Part shown: piece after piece, positions 16,689 through 26,250 of the stretch | How the letters are laid out: each line of letters opens with the position of its first letter | Numbering within the stretch: the stretch's first letter is position 1 | Assembly: GCF_019711655.1 (NCBI RefSeq) | Contig: NZ_JAIGNU010000002.1 | Location: forward strand, 496,001-560,000 | Reading direction: 5' to 3' | Source: Qipengyuania mesophila | GTDB taxonomy: Bacteria; Pseudomonadota; Alphaproteobacteria; Sphingomonadales; Sphingomonadaceae | DNA: 64,000 nucleotides | Made by a program: the position numbers and the translations under genes | The notes under the pieces: model-generated | The model's database searches: none | What the model saw: the letters and a program-made list of their open reading frames with translations, nothing else | Told to the model about the DNA's origin: nothing

Positions 16689-18495
16689 ACCGCTCAACGA
16701 TACGATCCATCGCGTTACCGAGCGGGTGATCGCCAATTCGCGCGACAGCCGGGCCGCCTATCTCGAGCTGATGGAGCGCGAGGGCGATCGGCAGGTCAAT
16801 CGCGGATCTCTTTCGTGCTCGAACCTCGCCCACGCCTTTGCCGGCGCGGAGGAGGACCAGGCCGCAATTATGGCGGCCAGGGGCCCGAATCTGGGCGTAG
16901 TGACGGCCTATAACGACATGCTCTCGGCCCATCAGCCCTACTACCGCTATCCCGAGCGGATGAAGATCTGGGCGCGCGAGGTCGGCGCCACCGTCCAGGT
17001 CGCCGGCGGTACACCGGCCATGTGCGACGGCGTGACCCAAGGCGAGGCGGGCATGGAGCTGTCGCTCTTCAGTCGAGACACCATAGCGCTTTCGACCACG
17101 ATTGCGCTGAGCCACGCCATGTACGACGGTGTGGCGCTGCTCGGCATTTGCGACAAGATCGTGCCCGGCCTGCTGATGGGCGCGCTGCGCTTCGGCCATT
17201 TGCCCGCGATCTTCGTGCCCTCCGGCCCGATGGGTACCGGCATCTCCAACAAGGAAAAACAGCGCGTCCGCCAACTCTATGCCGAAGGCAAGGCGAGCCG
17301 CGAGGAATTGCTCACCAGCGAAATGGGCAGCTACCACTCGCCGGGCACCTGCACCTTCTACGGCACCGCCAATTCCAACCAGATGATGATGGAGATGATG
17401 GGCCTCCACGTGCCGGGTGCAGCCTTCGTCCCGCCAGGTGCGAAGCTGCGACAGGAACTGAGCCGTGCCGCAACCCACCGGCTCGCCGCCATCGGCAAGA
17501 GGGGCGAGGATTTCCGCCCGCTCTCCCGCGTGGTCGACGAAAAAGCGATCATCAATGCGGCCATAGGCCTTCTCGCCACCGGCGGATCGACCAACCACGC
17601 AATCCACATTCCCGCCATGGCGCGCGCCGCCGGTATCCGGTTCGACTGGACCGACTTGGCCGAACTCTCCTCGGCTGTGCCGCTGGTTGCACGGGTCTAT
17701 CCCAACGGCTCGGGCGACGTGAACCATTTCCACGAGGCCGGCGGCATGGGCTACGTCATAGGGACATTGCTCGACGAAGGCCTAGCCCACGCCGACATCA
17801 CGACCGTTTGGGATGGCGGCTTCGAATCCTATTCGCGCGAACCCGGTATGGACGGCGACGCGCTGACCTGGCGCGATCCGGGACCTTCGGGCGACACCGA
17901 AATGCTGCGCCCTGCCTCGGGGCCCTTCCAGAGCGATGGCGGGATGCGACTGGTCCAGGGCAATCTCGGGCGTGCCTGTTTCAAGTCCTCCGCCGTCGAG
18001 CGCGAGCGGTGGACGGTCGAAGCCCCGTGCCGAATCTTCGAGGACCAGCCTTCGGTCAACGAAGCGTTCCGCAAGGGCGAACTCGACAAGGACGTCGTCG
18101 TGGTCGTCCGCTTTCAGGGACCACGCGCCAACGGCATGCCCGAACTCCACAAGCTTACACCCGCGCTCGGCGTGCTGCAGGATCGCGGCTACAAGGTGGC
18201 GCTTGTCACCGACGGGCGCATGTCGGGCGCATCGGGCAAGGTCCCCGCCGCAATTCACTGCACGCCGGAGGCACTCGGTGGCGGCCCTCTGGCGAAGCTG
18301 CACGATGGCGACATCGTGCGCGTTTGCGCGGCTACGGGCGAGCTTTCGACCCCGTCCGATCTCGACAGCCGCGAGCAGTCGCCGGCTCCCGATCCCGAGA
18401 TCGGCATGGGCCGCGAACTCTTCGCCATGTTCCGGGCCGGCGCGGACGGCGCCGAGCAGGGTGCATCGCCCATGCTCGCCATGGCGGGGCTGTGA
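16678..18495 (+). CDS. edd: 6-phosphogluconate dehydratase
   Basis: A 605-residue member of the IlvD/Edd family that dehydrates 6-phosphogluconate to 2-keto-3-deoxy-6-phosphogluconate using a 4Fe-4S cluster. Conserved pieces: [20 protein letters not shown] and [19 protein letters not shown] with cluster cysteines, the [13 protein letters not shown] segment, [19 protein letters not shown], and [20 protein letters not shown] near the C-terminus. Full length for Edd; the N-terminal [21 protein letters not shown] is typical of Edd rather than IlvD. Translationally linked to zwf (11-base overlap) and followed by glk after 2 bases. Confidence 0.97.
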   Translation: MTNKPLNDTIHRVTERVIANSRDSRAAYLELMEREGDRQVNRGSLSCSNLAHAFAGAEEDQAAIMAARGPNLGVVTAYNDMLSAHQPYYRYPERMKIWAREVGATVQVAGGTPAMCDGVTQGEAGMELSLFSRDTIALSTTIALSHAMYDGVALLGICDKIVPGLLMGALRFGHLPAIFVPSGPMGTGISNKEKQRVRQLYAEGKASREELLTSEMGSYHSPGTCTFYGTANSNQMMMEMMGLHVPGAAFVPPGAKLRQELSRAATHRLAAIGKRGEDFRPLSRVVDEKAIINAAIGLLATGGSTNHAIHIPAMARAAGIRFDWTDLAELSSAVPLVARVYPNGSGDVNHFHEAGGMGYVIGTLLDEGLAHADITTVWDGGFESYSREPGMDGDALTWRDPGPSGDTEMLRPASGPFQSDGGMRLVQGNLGRACFKSSAVERERWTVEAPCRIFEDQPSVNEAFRKGELDKDVVVVVRFQGPRANGMPELHKLTPALGVLQDRGYKVALVTDGRMSGASGKVPAAIHCTPEALGGGPLAKLHDGDIVRVCAATGELSTPSDLDSREQSPAPDPEIGMGRELFAMFRAGADGAEQGASPMLAMAGL

Positions 18496-18497
18496 CC

Positions 18498-19469
18498 ATG
18501 GAACTCGTCAGCGTCGATATCGGCGGCACGCACGCCCGCTTCGCGATCGCCACGGTGGCCGATGACGGCTCGATCACCCTCGGGGAGCCGGAGACGCTCC
18601 ACACCGAAGACCACGCCAGCTTCCAGACCGCGTGGGAGGATTTCCGCGAGCGGATGGGCGGCACCCTGCCCCCGCGCGTGGCGATGGCCATCGCCGGGCC
18701 CGTGGGCGGCGAGGTGATCCGCTTCACCAACAACCCGTGGATCATCCGCCCCGCACTCGTCCGCGAAAAGCTCGGCGTCGAAGACTATTGTATCGTCAAC
18801 GATTTCGAGGCGGTCGCGCATGCGGTGGCGCGCGTCGGCGACGATCAGTTCATCCACTTGACCGGCCCCGACAAGCCGCTCGCCCCGACAGGGCGCCTCA
18901 GCGTTCTCGGCCCAGGGACCGGGCTGGGTGTTGCCCATCTCTACCGCGAGCCCGATGGAACCTACCGCGTCTCGGCAACCGAGGGCGGCCATATCGACTT
19001 CGCGCCTCTCGACCAGATCGACGACGCGATCCTCGCCCGGTTGCGCAAGCGGCATACTCGCGTCTCGGTCGAACGCGTCGTGGCCGGTCCGGCCATTTCC
19101 GACATCTACCAGACACTCGCCGCGATGGAGGGCAAGCCGGTCGCCGAGGAAGACGACATAGCGATCTGGAAACGGGGCCAGGACGGCAGCGACAGCCTAG
19201 CCGCAGCGGCCGTCGACCGGTTCTGCCTGTCGCTGGGCAGCGTCGCTGGCGATATCGCACTCGCTCAGGGCGGCTTCGGCGGCGTCGTCATCGCAGGAGG
19301 GCTCGGCTATCGCATCCGCGACACGCTGGTGAAGTCTGGCTTTGCCGAGCGGTTCAAGGCCAAGGGTCGCTTCCAGGAGCTGATGGCGTCGATCCCGGTC
19401 AAGCTCATCACCCATCCGCAGCCGGGCCTGTTCGGAGCCGCTGCAGCATTTGTCAGGGAACACGCATGA
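18498..19469 (+). CDS. glk: Glucokinase
   Basis: A 323-residue ATP-dependent glucokinase of the bacterial Glk family (not ROK). It begins [20 protein letters not shown], the phosphate-binding loop, with [20 protein letters not shown] and [12 protein letters not shown] supplying glucose-binding Asn and the catalytic Asp. [16 protein letters not shown] and the [10 protein letters not shown] segment follow. It provides glucose-6-phosphate for zwf from free glucose, as expected in organisms that take up sugar through TonB receptors and permeases instead of a sugar PTS. Third gene of the Entner-Doudoroff operon; its TGA overlaps the eda ATG (ATGA). Confidence 0.96.
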   Translation: MELVSVDIGGTHARFAIATVADDGSITLGEPETLHTEDHASFQTAWEDFRERMGGTLPPRVAMAIAGPVGGEVIRFTNNPWIIRPALVREKLGVEDYCIVNDFEAVAHAVARVGDDQFIHLTGPDKPLAPTGRLSVLGPGTGLGVAHLYREPDGTYRVSATEGGHIDFAPLDQIDDAILARLRKRHTRVSVERVVAGPAISDIYQTLAAMEGKPVAEEDDIAIWKRGQDGSDSLAAAAVDRFCLSLGSVAGDIALAQGGFGGVVIAGGLGYRIRDTLVKSGFAERFKAKGRFQELMASIPVKLITHPQPGLFGAAAAFVREHA

Positions 19470-20077
19470 CCATCGCCGACATCATGCAGACCGCACCGGT
19501 CATTCCGGTGATCGTGGTTGACGAGCTGGAGCATGCCGTGCCGCTGGCGCGCGCGCTGGTCGCGGGCGGACTTCCCGTACTCGAAGTCACGCTGCGTACC
19601 CCCGTCGCGCTCGATGCGATCCGTGCGATGAGCACGGTCGAGGGCGCGATCGTCGGAGCCGGCACGGTAACCAACGGCCAGGAGCTTTCCGAAGCGATCG
19701 ATGCGGGAAGCCGGTTCATCGTTTCGCCGGGCCTCACCGAACCGCTCGGCAAGGCCGCGAACGCTGCCGGAGTTCCTTTCCTCCCCGGGATTGCCAATGC
19801 CGGCGACATCATGCGCGGGCTCGATCTCGGCCTGACGCATTTCAAGTTCTTCCCGGCCATGGCGGCAGGCGGGCTGCCCGCGCTCAAGGCGCTCGCGGCG
19901 CCGTTCGGGCAGTGCCGCTTTTGCCCCACCGGCGGGATATCGCTGACCAATGCCGCCGAATGGCTCGCCTTCGATCCCGTGCTGTGCGTGGGCGGCAGTT
20001 GGGTCGCACCGCGCGGCCCCGTCGACGAGCGCCAGGTGGAACGCCTCGCACGCGAAGCCGCGACACTGGCGGATTAA
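19466..20077 (+). CDS. eda: KDPG aldolase
   Basis: A 203-residue class I aldolase that splits 2-keto-3-deoxy-6-phosphogluconate into pyruvate and glyceraldehyde-3-phosphate. The TIM barrel shows the catalytic Glu in [38 protein letters not shown], and the Schiff-base Lys in [14 protein letters not shown] (near residue 128). [15 protein letters not shown] is the phosphate-binding end. Last gene of the operon, overlapping glk by four bases. Confidence 0.97.
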   Translation: MTIADIMQTAPVIPVIVVDELEHAVPLARALVAGGLPVLEVTLRTPVALDAIRAMSTVEGAIVGAGTVTNGQELSEAIDAGSRFIVSPGLTEPLGKAANAAGVPFLPGIANAGDIMRGLDLGLTHFKFFPAMAAGGLPALKALAAPFGQCRFCPTGGISLTNAAEWLAFDPVLCVGGSWVAPRGPVDERQVERLAREAATLAD

Positions 20078-20161
20078 CCAGTTCGCGGGTCGTTTGTGCC
20101 CGCGCGGGACGCCAACCGCGCGTTGCTGGAAAATTCATCCCTTCGTGGGCATAGTCCCGCA

Positions 20162-20818
20162 ATGGATGTGATTCTGAAGTGGATCGGTGGGGGAACCGTG
20201 GCAGTTGGCCTGGTGCTCGCTGGCGTCGCTCTGGGCGGCCGCGCAACTGCCGATGACGAGCAGGTCCAAGCGCCTGTGGCTTCGACGCAAGCGGCTTCCA
20301 AGCCCGTCTTCGCGCATGGCGCGATTGCCGCAAAGGCCGCCGCCGATGCGGAGCGGCTTTACACCGTCCGCCGGATCCTGCCGATCGATGGCCCGATCAA
20401 ATATGGCGAATGGCACTGGGACGACGAAGGTGTGCCCGACGGTCCGCTGCTCGTGACGGTCGATCTCGATGCACGCGTCATTTCGATCTTCCGGGGCGGC
20501 TTCGAGATCGGCGCGGCGGCGGTGATGCTCGGTACAGACGAGCACCCGACTCCACTCGGCGTCTTCCCGATCCTGTGGAAGGACCGGCACAATGTTTCGG
20601 AGAAATACGGCGATGCGCCGATGCCTTGGAGCCTGTTTCTAACCAACGACGGGGTGGCTATCCATGGCGGGCATTTGGTCGAGAACGGCTATGCCAGCCA
20701 CGGCTGTATCGGCGTGCCCGACGAGATCGCCAGCCGCCTCTTCGCCATCGCCAAGAAGGGCGACAAGGTGGTGATCACCGACGGTCAGCGGATCGGCCTA
20801 GGCGACAGCATCATCTGA
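20162..20818 (+). CDS. L,D-transpeptidase (YkuD-domain) protein
   Basis: About 218 residues. An N-terminal hydrophobic segment (residues 8-27) is a signal or anchor sequence, so the protein acts in the periplasm. The YkuD domain (about 93-212) has the catalytic set H168 (AIHGGH) and SHGC with Cys182, the nucleophile of L,D-transpeptidases that form or modify 3-3 crosslinks in peptidoglycan. The usual Arg after SHGC-[IV] is replaced by Gly (SHGCIGVP), which makes the exact activity uncertain. ATG 20162 is chosen because the signal segment starts there; the frame is open 22 codons further upstream. Located 84 bases after eda, probably separate from that operon, and convergent with tilS. Confidence 0.85.
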   Translation: MDVILKWIGGGTVAVGLVLAGVALGGRATADDEQVQAPVASTQAASKPVFAHGAIAAKAAADAERLYTVRRILPIDGPIKYGEWHWDDEGVPDGPLLVTVDLDARVISIFRGGFEIGAAAVMLGTDEHPTPLGVFPILWKDRHNVSEKYGDAPMPWSLFLTNDGVAIHGGHLVENGYASHGCIGVPDEIASRLFAIAKKGDKVVITDGQRIGLGDSII

Positions 20819-20826
20819 CATCACCC

Positions 20827-21696
20827 TCAGCCGCTGCGGCGCGGCGGTTCGGGCGTGCAGACGTAGACATCCTCCATCTGCTCGATCAGCACGCCGGCGA
20901 TATTTCCGCGTTTGCTGAACGTCTTGAGAAAACCGATGATATCGCCGTGCGTAACGCTGCTACCCAGCGCTTCGATCGCGCGCGTCAGAAGCCTGGCCGA
21001 GGTATCTTGCCAGTTCGTCACCGGCACCGTGATGCGCCCGTCGCCGAGCGAGGCCTTCGAATCCCACAATTGATCTGCGATCGACTGTAAGGTGTTGTCC
21101 GCTTCCTCGAGATGCGCGGCCGATTGCGCCAGCGCGAGCGGGTCGATCCAGTCGGCCCGTTCGAGCTCACGGCGGATCCGGACCCGGTCGAAACTCGCAT
21201 CGCGATTGCTCGGATCCTCGACGAAAGGTAGGTCGAGGTTCGCTACGATTTGCCGCAGCTCAGCCTTTCTAAAACCGAGCAGTGGCCGGATGATCGGTAC
21301 CGGACACCCTTCCATGATCGTGTAGGAGCGAATTCCGGCGAGGCCTGCTAGGCCGCTTCCGCGGTTCAGGCGCATGAGCAGCGTCTCGGCCTGATCGTCG
21401 GCGTGGTGTGCGGTGGCGATCGCCGCCAGCTTCCTCTCCGCTGCCCACTCGCCAAGCGCGGCATAGCGGGCGGCACGAGCACGATCCTGCACATTGCCCT
21501 CCGCGACATGCACTGTGAGAATGCTGCACGTGATGCCGCGCGCCCGGCACACGCGCTCGACCAGCGCGCATTCCTCTGCCGCTTCGGGCCGCAGGCCATG
21601 ATCGACCGTTGCCACCTCGATCATGTCGTCCATCAGATCGTGCGCCAGAGCCAGCAGCGCCATGCTGTCCGCGCCCCCCGAGACGGCGAGACCCAA
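20827..21696 (-). CDS. tilS: tRNA(Ile)-lysidine synthase
   Basis: An N-type ATP pyrophosphatase that puts lysine on C34 of tRNA-Ile(CAU) so it reads AUA; essential in bacteria. It shows the PP-loop SGGADSM, HHADDQAETLLMRLNRGSG and RPLLGFRKAEL, all family signatures. The first standard start codon is TTG 21696, which would leave only five residues before the PP-loop and cut the first beta strand. The frame stays open upstream to a stop at 21778-21780, encoding FVDEAILARFEAGF and RAQRPIGKLGLAVSGG, as expected for a TilS N-terminus. No ATG, GTG or TTG occurs there. An ATT at 21771 overlaps the stop of the upstream gene (ATTGA), giving 314 residues. The true start is therefore probably ATT 21771. 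Co-transcribed with the CpoB-like gene. Confidence 0.92.
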   Translation of the reverse strand: MGLAVSGGADSMALLALAHDLMDDMIEVATVDHGLRPEAAEECALVERVCRARGITCSILTVHVAEGNVQDRARAARYAALGEWAAERKLAAIATAHHADDQAETLLMRLNRGSGLAGLAGIRSYTIMEGCPVPIIRPLLGFRKAELRQIVANLDLPFVEDPSNRDASFDRVRIRRELERADWIDPLALAQSAAHLEEADNTLQSIADQLWDSKASLGDGRITVPVTNWQDTSARLLTRAIEALGSSVTHGDIIGFLKTFSKRGNIAGVLIEQMEDVYVCTPEPPRRSG

Positions 21697-21766
21697 TTTG
21701 CCGATGGGTCTTTGCGCGCGGAAACCGGCTTCGAACCGCGCGAGGATCGCTTCGTCTACGAAAGCG

Positions 21767-22675
21767 TCAATCGCACTTCACCTTGCCACGCACGGCATCG
21801 TACTCGCTCTGCAGCCGCCCGGTAGCCAGCGCGGGATAGGTTTCGGAAAATTCGGCCAGCGCGATGCAGGCGCGGCGCGTGTCGTTCATCGCGATCATCG
21901 CCTGAGCGAGGTAGAACAGGCTGTCGCCTGCGCGCGCACCGGTCTTGTCTTCCTGATAATTCTTCAGGAACCACGGCGCGGCTTCCTTGGCCTTGCCATC
22001 GTCGAGATAGGCGCGTCCCAGCAGGTTGCGCCCATAGGTCGTGCGCCAGTGCTTCGGGTTCTTCTCGACGAACAGCGTGAGCTGCTGCTGCGCTTCGGGA
22101 TAGAAGCCCGCATCCCACAGACGGAAACCGTAGGAATATTCGTCATCGGCCGGATCGTCGGTTTGCGGTTTGGCGATCGCCTGCACTGCGGCGAGCCGTT
22201 CGGCAGTCGGGCCGGCAGGCTTGGTCGTCGATACCGAGCGCGAAGCGCCGGCATTCGTCCCCGATGCAGGCTTAGGCGCGGCTTCGACTATCGCGCTGGC
22301 ACTCTTCGCTCCTTCGAGCGCCTCGATCCGCTGGGTCAGCAGGCGGATGGTGTTGCCGTTCTCTTCGTTGAGCGCGGTCTGGCGCTGCAACTGCGCTTCG
22401 AGCGCGTCGAGCCGCGCGAGAATATCGGTCACCGCGCTCGTCGAGGGGTTCGCCACGGTCGAACGCACCGTGGGCTGGGCGCTGATCTCGGGTTCGAAGA
22501 AACGCCCGTCACCGCCCGGAAACACCTTGCGCTGCAGGGCGTGGACCTCGGCTTCGAGGCGGCGCAGGCGCGCTTCGTCATTGCCGTCCTGCGGCAAGGC
22601 CGGCGTTGCGCCGGCCAGGAGAGCGACGCCGGCTCCCATCAGGGACAGGTTGCGGGCGAACGATCCGAACATCAT
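21767..22675 (-). CDS. CpoB/YbgF-like periplasmic TPR protein
   Basis: A 302-residue secreted protein. The signal peptide covers about residues 1-28 (LLAGATPALPQ). Residues 32-125 are coiled-coil prone (ARLRRLEAEVHALQRK; ILARLDALEAQLQRQ). Residues 185-300 hold TPR repeats in the YbgF style (EYSYGFRLWDAGFYPEAQQQ, RAYLDDGKAKEAAPWFL, YLAQAMIAMNDTRRACIALA). CpoB coordinates Tol-Pal and peptidoglycan synthesis during division, but tol-pal genes are not in the window, so the assignment is by architecture. GAGGAG 7 bases upstream of ATG 22675 supports the start. Its stop lies at the presumed tilS start, indicating coupling. Confidence 0.82.
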   Translation of the reverse strand: MMFGSFARNLSLMGAGVALLAGATPALPQDGNDEARLRRLEAEVHALQRKVFPGGDGRFFEPEISAQPTVRSTVANPSTSAVTDILARLDALEAQLQRQTALNEENGNTIRLLTQRIEALEGAKSASAIVEAAPKPASGTNAGASRSVSTTKPAGPTAERLAAVQAIAKPQTDDPADDEYSYGFRLWDAGFYPEAQQQLTLFVEKNPKHWRTTYGRNLLGRAYLDDGKAKEAAPWFLKNYQEDKTGARAGDSLFYLAQAMIAMNDTRRACIALAEFSETYPALATGRLQSEYDAVRGKVKCD

Positions 22676-22780
22676 CGGTAGGCTCCTCGTGGGATATCCG
22701 TAGGTTGCGAAAGTGCCCTAGCCCCGCGAATCTGTCGAGGTCATGAAGCGGGCTTATCCCCTTTCGGGAGGGAGGAGGGT

Positions 22781-23611
22781 TCAGCCCCCGCTGGCAGGCG
22801 GCTCGTCGGCAGCGGCGGACCTTGGGGCTCGCGCGAGCAAGGCGGCGGCGGTGACCGGCACGTCCTTGATCACCTCGTCGTCTTCCGAGAGCTTGGGCAC
22901 CGGACGGCCCCCGACGGTTATCGCCAGAGCATAGGGCCGGCCCGTCCAGACCTGGGGTCCGTCGGCGTCGGCAGGAATTGTATAGCTGTCGCCCTTGTTC
23001 ATTTGCGCTTCGTAGAGCCGCTCACCCGCGGCATCGTAGAACTTGACCCAGGTGCCGTCCATTTCGCTGGTGAAGACCACCGGACCTGAGGCGGCCGGTG
23101 TCGCGGCCTCGCTTGCCGGCGCGCTCGGCTGCTGCGGTCGCGATGCGACCTGCGTAGCGGGATCCTGCAGCGGCGCTGGCCCGAGGCCCGGCGCGAAATA
23201 GCTGCGGTAGAAGGCGTAGATCCCGCCAACGAGCAGGACGGCCGCGAACAGCGCGAACCAGGCCAGACCGCGACCCGGGACACGCGCCGGGTCACCGGGT
23301 TCGAACCGGGTCGGAGCAGCGCCGCGATCCTCGCCTTCGGCCAGTTCGATGCGAACCTGATCGACGATCTCCCGCTCGTCGAGCCCGACCAAGCGGGCAT
23401 AGGTGCGCGAAAAGCCCACAGCATAGGTTCGTGCCGGAAGATCGGCGAGTGCGCCGTTTTCGATCGTCAGGAGATGTCGCTGCGGAATCCGGGTTTCGGC
23501 GGCAACCTGCGCCAGCTCCAGTCCTGCTGCTTCGCGCGCACGCTTCAGCCGCGCGCCGACACCGCCGGCTTCGACCGCCGGTTCTTGTTCAATGGATTCG
23601 TCGTCGCTCAT
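22781..23611 (-). CDS. RodZ-like HTH membrane protein
   Basis: A 276-residue protein with an N-terminal Xre/HTH_25 domain (about 15-90: GARLKRAREAAGLELAQVAA, PARTYAVGFSRTYARLVGLD). A single TM helix lies at about 112-133 (LAWFALFAAVLLVGGIYAF), followed by a Pro/Ala linker and a C-terminal DUF4115 domain (about 175-265: WVKFYDAAGERLYEAQMNKG). This is the RodZ order: a cytoplasmic HTH that contacts MreB and a periplasmic beta domain, used in rod-shape maintenance. MreB is not in the window. The ATG at 23611 starts MSDDESIEQEP; the frame is open 29 codons further upstream without support. Confidence 0.85.
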   Translation of the reverse strand: MSDDESIEQEPAVEAGGVGARLKRAREAAGLELAQVAAETRIPQRHLLTIENGALADLPARTYAVGFSRTYARLVGLDEREIVDQVRIELAEGEDRGAAPTRFEPGDPARVPGRGLAWFALFAAVLLVGGIYAFYRSYFAPGLGPAPLQDPATQVASRPQQPSAPASEAATPAASGPVVFTSEMDGTWVKFYDAAGERLYEAQMNKGDSYTIPADADGPQVWTGRPYALAITVGGRPVPKLSEDDEVIKDVPVTAAALLARAPRSAAADEPPASGG

Positions 23612-23752
23612 GCGGTCCCCGAATAATGCGATCCCGCGGTTTTCCCGCCTTTGGTCTTGACGCAGGAAAAGCGAACCCGCGGCACGCCTGTCAAGCATCC
23701 ATCATAGCACAGCTGCCGACTACCGACGAGAAGAGGCGGTTTCGCGACGAAA

Positions 23753-26023
23753 TCAGTCAAGGTCGATGTCGTGCTCGCTCGCCCAATTCTGCAGGGCACT
23801 GCGCATGTCGGGTGGCGGCGCAGCCAGCCAGCGCGACATCTGCTCGGTCAGTTCGACGAGATCGACCTTGCGGACCAGCTCCTTGATCGGACCGACTGCC
23901 GCAGGCGTGATCGAGAGCCGGCGATAGCCGATACCGAGCAGCGCCAGCGCCTCGAGCCGCCGCCCGCCCATCTCGCCGCATACGCCGAGCCTGACATTGT
24001 GGCCGACCAGCGTTTGCGACACCCGCGCCAGAAAGCGCAGGATCGCCGGGCTCAGCCAGTCATAGCGCGCGGCCAGCTTGGGGTTGGCGCGGTCGGCGGC
24101 GAAGAGGAATTGCGTCAGATCGTTCGTGCCGACCGAGATGAAGGAGAGCTTCGGGGCCAGCACGTCGAGCACCTCGGCGAGTGCGGGCACCTCGAGCATG
24201 CAGCCGTATTCGATCGTTTCGGGGAGCAGCTTGCGCCGTTCACGCAGGAAGGCGAGCTGGTCCTCGAACACCCGCCTGCCCGCATCGAATTCCCACGGCT
24301 CGCTGACCATCGGGAACATGACCGACAGAGCGCGCCCCGCCGCCGCTTCGAGCAGCGCCCGCGCCTGCGCCTTGAGCAAGCCCTCGCGTTCGAGCGAGAG
24401 CCGAAGGGCGCGCCAGCCCATTGCCGGATTCTCGTCGCGTTCGGCCACGGCATTATCGAGATAGGGCACCGCCTTGTCGCCGCCGATATCAACGGTGCGG
24501 AACACCACCGGCTTGTCGCCCGCGGCATCGAGCACATCGCGATAGAGGCGCATCTGCCGGTCGCGCTGTGGCAGGGTCGACGAGACGAGGAACTGGAATT
24601 CGGTACGGAACAGTCCGACCCCGTCGGCGCCGCTCATTGCCAGCGCGCTGATGTCGTCGCGCAGGCCGGCATTCATCATCACGGTGATGCGCGTACCGTC
24701 GCGGGTGAAAGGCTCGACGTCGCGCAATTCGGCATAGGCCGCCTGCTTCTCGCGCGTGCGGGCGAAGCGCGTCTCGAAGGCGTCGAGCACCTGCTGGTTG
24801 GGGCGCAGGGTAACGGTGCCCTTGTCGGCATCGAGGATGACTTCGTCGCCTTCGGCCACGCGCGTACGGATCCCGGTGACGCGGCCGAGCACGGGCACAC
24901 CCATGGCGCGCGCGACGATCACCACATGCGCGGTCAGCGAGCCTTCCTCGAGCACGACACCTTTCAGGCGGCGGCGATCGTATTCGAGCAGTTCTGCCGG
25001 TCCGAGATTGCGCGCGAAGAGGATCGTGTCGCGCCTGAGGCCCTGTGTCGCGGCGGTCCCGAGCTGGCCCGAGACGATCCGCAAGAGGCGGTTGGACAGG
25101 TCCTCGAGATCGTGCATCCGGTCGGCCAGCAGCGGATCGTCAATCTCGCGCATGCGCATGCGCGTGCGCTGCTGAACCCGCTCGATCGCAGCCTCGGCGG
25201 TCAGCCCGCTGTCGATCGCCTCGTTGATCCGGCGGCTCCAACCTTCGTCATAGGCGAACATCTTGTAGGTCTCGAGGACCTCGACATGTTCGCCGCCCTT
25301 CCCGAATTCGGGTTCCTTGGCCATCGCATCGATCTGGTCGCGCATCTTGTCGAAGGCGCGATAGACCCGCTGGCGTTCGGCCTCGATATCCTCGGCCACG
25401 ACCTGGTCGATCTCGATCCGCGGCTGGTGGAACACCGCCTGCCCGGCCGCGAGGCCTTTTACCAGGGTCAAACCTTCGAGCACGTCGTTCTCGATATGCG
25501 CGATATCGAGATCGATCGCCCCTTCGTCGTCGACCAGTTCCTTATGCGCGATCAGCTCGGACAGGACCATGGCGGTGGTCTGCAGCGCCTCGATCTCGAC
25601 ATCCTCATAGCGGCGCGGTTCAACGTGCTGGACGCACAGCACGCCCACCGCGCGCTCGCGATAGACGATCGGCACGCCGGCAAAGGAGTGGAACTTTTCC
25701 TCGCCCGTTTCCGGGCGATAGGCGAAGTCGGGATGCGCCTTGGCCTCGGCCAGGTTCAGCGTCTCGATGTTGTTGGCGATGGTTCCCGTGAGGCCCTCGC
25801 CGACGGCCAGCCGGGTGACGTGGACCGCTTCGGGATTGAGGCCGCGCGTCGCGTAGAGCTCGAGCGCGCCTTCGCGCAGCAGGTAGATCGAGCAGACTTC
25901 GCTCGTCAGGCTTTCGGCTATGATCTCGACCACGCGGTCGAGCTTGTGCTGGGCATGGGTGCGCCCAGCCATGACCTCGTGCAGGCGGGTGAGGATCTGG
26001 CGGGCGGAGGCTGCGGCTGACAT
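23753..26023 (-). CDS. ptsP: PEP-protein phosphotransferase PtsP (EI-Ntr)
   Basis: A 756-residue first enzyme of the nitrogen-type PTS, which phosphorylates NPr (PtsO) from PEP and signals nitrogen and potassium status. Domains in order: GAF (about 10-165; IYLLREGALELYATRGLNPE), EI N-terminal domain (about 185-310), the phosphohistidine swivel domain with the active His in EEGSLTAHVVIVARAMGVPV (near residue 366), and the C-terminal PEP-binding barrel with GADGVGLFRTEFQFL, GCMLEVPAL, SVGTNDLTQFLFA and the catalytic Cys in GVCGEMGG (near 682). The GAF domain and length separate it from sugar-PTS enzyme I. No ptsO or ptsN gene is nearby. Confidence 0.95.
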   Translation of the reverse strand: MSAAASARQILTRLHEVMAGRTHAQHKLDRVVEIIAESLTSEVCSIYLLREGALELYATRGLNPEAVHVTRLAVGEGLTGTIANNIETLNLAEAKAHPDFAYRPETGEEKFHSFAGVPIVYRERAVGVLCVQHVEPRRYEDVEIEALQTTAMVLSELIAHKELVDDEGAIDLDIAHIENDVLEGLTLVKGLAAGQAVFHQPRIEIDQVVAEDIEAERQRVYRAFDKMRDQIDAMAKEPEFGKGGEHVEVLETYKMFAYDEGWSRRINEAIDSGLTAEAAIERVQQRTRMRMREIDDPLLADRMHDLEDLSNRLLRIVSGQLGTAATQGLRRDTILFARNLGPAELLEYDRRRLKGVVLEEGSLTAHVVIVARAMGVPVLGRVTGIRTRVAEGDEVILDADKGTVTLRPNQQVLDAFETRFARTREKQAAYAELRDVEPFTRDGTRITVMMNAGLRDDISALAMSGADGVGLFRTEFQFLVSSTLPQRDRQMRLYRDVLDAAGDKPVVFRTVDIGGDKAVPYLDNAVAERDENPAMGWRALRLSLEREGLLKAQARALLEAAAGRALSVMFPMVSEPWEFDAGRRVFEDQLAFLRERRKLLPETIEYGCMLEVPALAEVLDVLAPKLSFISVGTNDLTQFLFAADRANPKLAARYDWLSPAILRFLARVSQTLVGHNVRLGVCGEMGGRRLEALALLGIGYRRLSITPAAVGPIKELVRKVDLVELTEQMSRWLAAPPPDMRSALQNWASEHDIDLD

Positions 26024-26047
26024 GGCCGAAGCCTATAGCAAATAAGT

Positions 26048-26084
26048 CGAAATGCGGAAGCGGGACACGGGGCCCCGCTCCGCA
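26048..26084 (-). terminator. Hairpin terminator of the minus-strand DUF465 gene
   Basis: Read on the minus strand, TGCGGAGCGGG and CCCGCTTCCGCA pair over 11 bp with one bulged base, closing a 9-base loop, and the stem is followed by TTTCG. It lies 10 bases past the small gene's stop and just upstream of ptsP, separating the two transcription units. Confidence 0.65.
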
Positions 26085-26094
26085 GTTTCCGCAA

Positions 26095-26250
26095 TCAGCA
26101 GGAAGCGAGCTCTTCCTTGATCCGGAGCTTCTGCTTTTTGATCTGCTGGATCATCGCGATGTCGGGCGCCGGCCTCGTCTGTTCCTGGTGCAGGCGGGCT
26201 TCGAGACCGGCATGCTTGGCTTTGAGCGCATCGACATGGGATGATTGCAT
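26095..26250 (-). CDS. DUF465 (YdcH-family) small protein A
   Basis: A 51-residue helical protein. It reads MQSSHVDALKAKHAGLEARL, then PAPDIAMIQQIKKQKLRIKE, ending LASC. Two charged amphipathic helices joined by a Pro-containing turn, with an IxxIKKQKLxIKEEL end, are the DUF465/YdcH signature. Members are common in alphaproteobacteria and have no established function. AAAGGAGA about 8 bases before the ATG gives a strong start. A terminator follows the stop, so this is a monocistronic gene. It is divergent from a second DUF465 gene. Confidence 0.85.
   Translation of the reverse strand: MQSSHVDALKAKHAGLEARLHQEQTRPAPDIAMIQQIKKQKLRIKEELASC

Noticed and set aside
23771-26020. A 749-codon open frame opposite ptsP
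   Set aside because: It spans exactly the ptsP gene, shows no domain, and is rich in Arg/His/Asp as expected of an antisense shadow.
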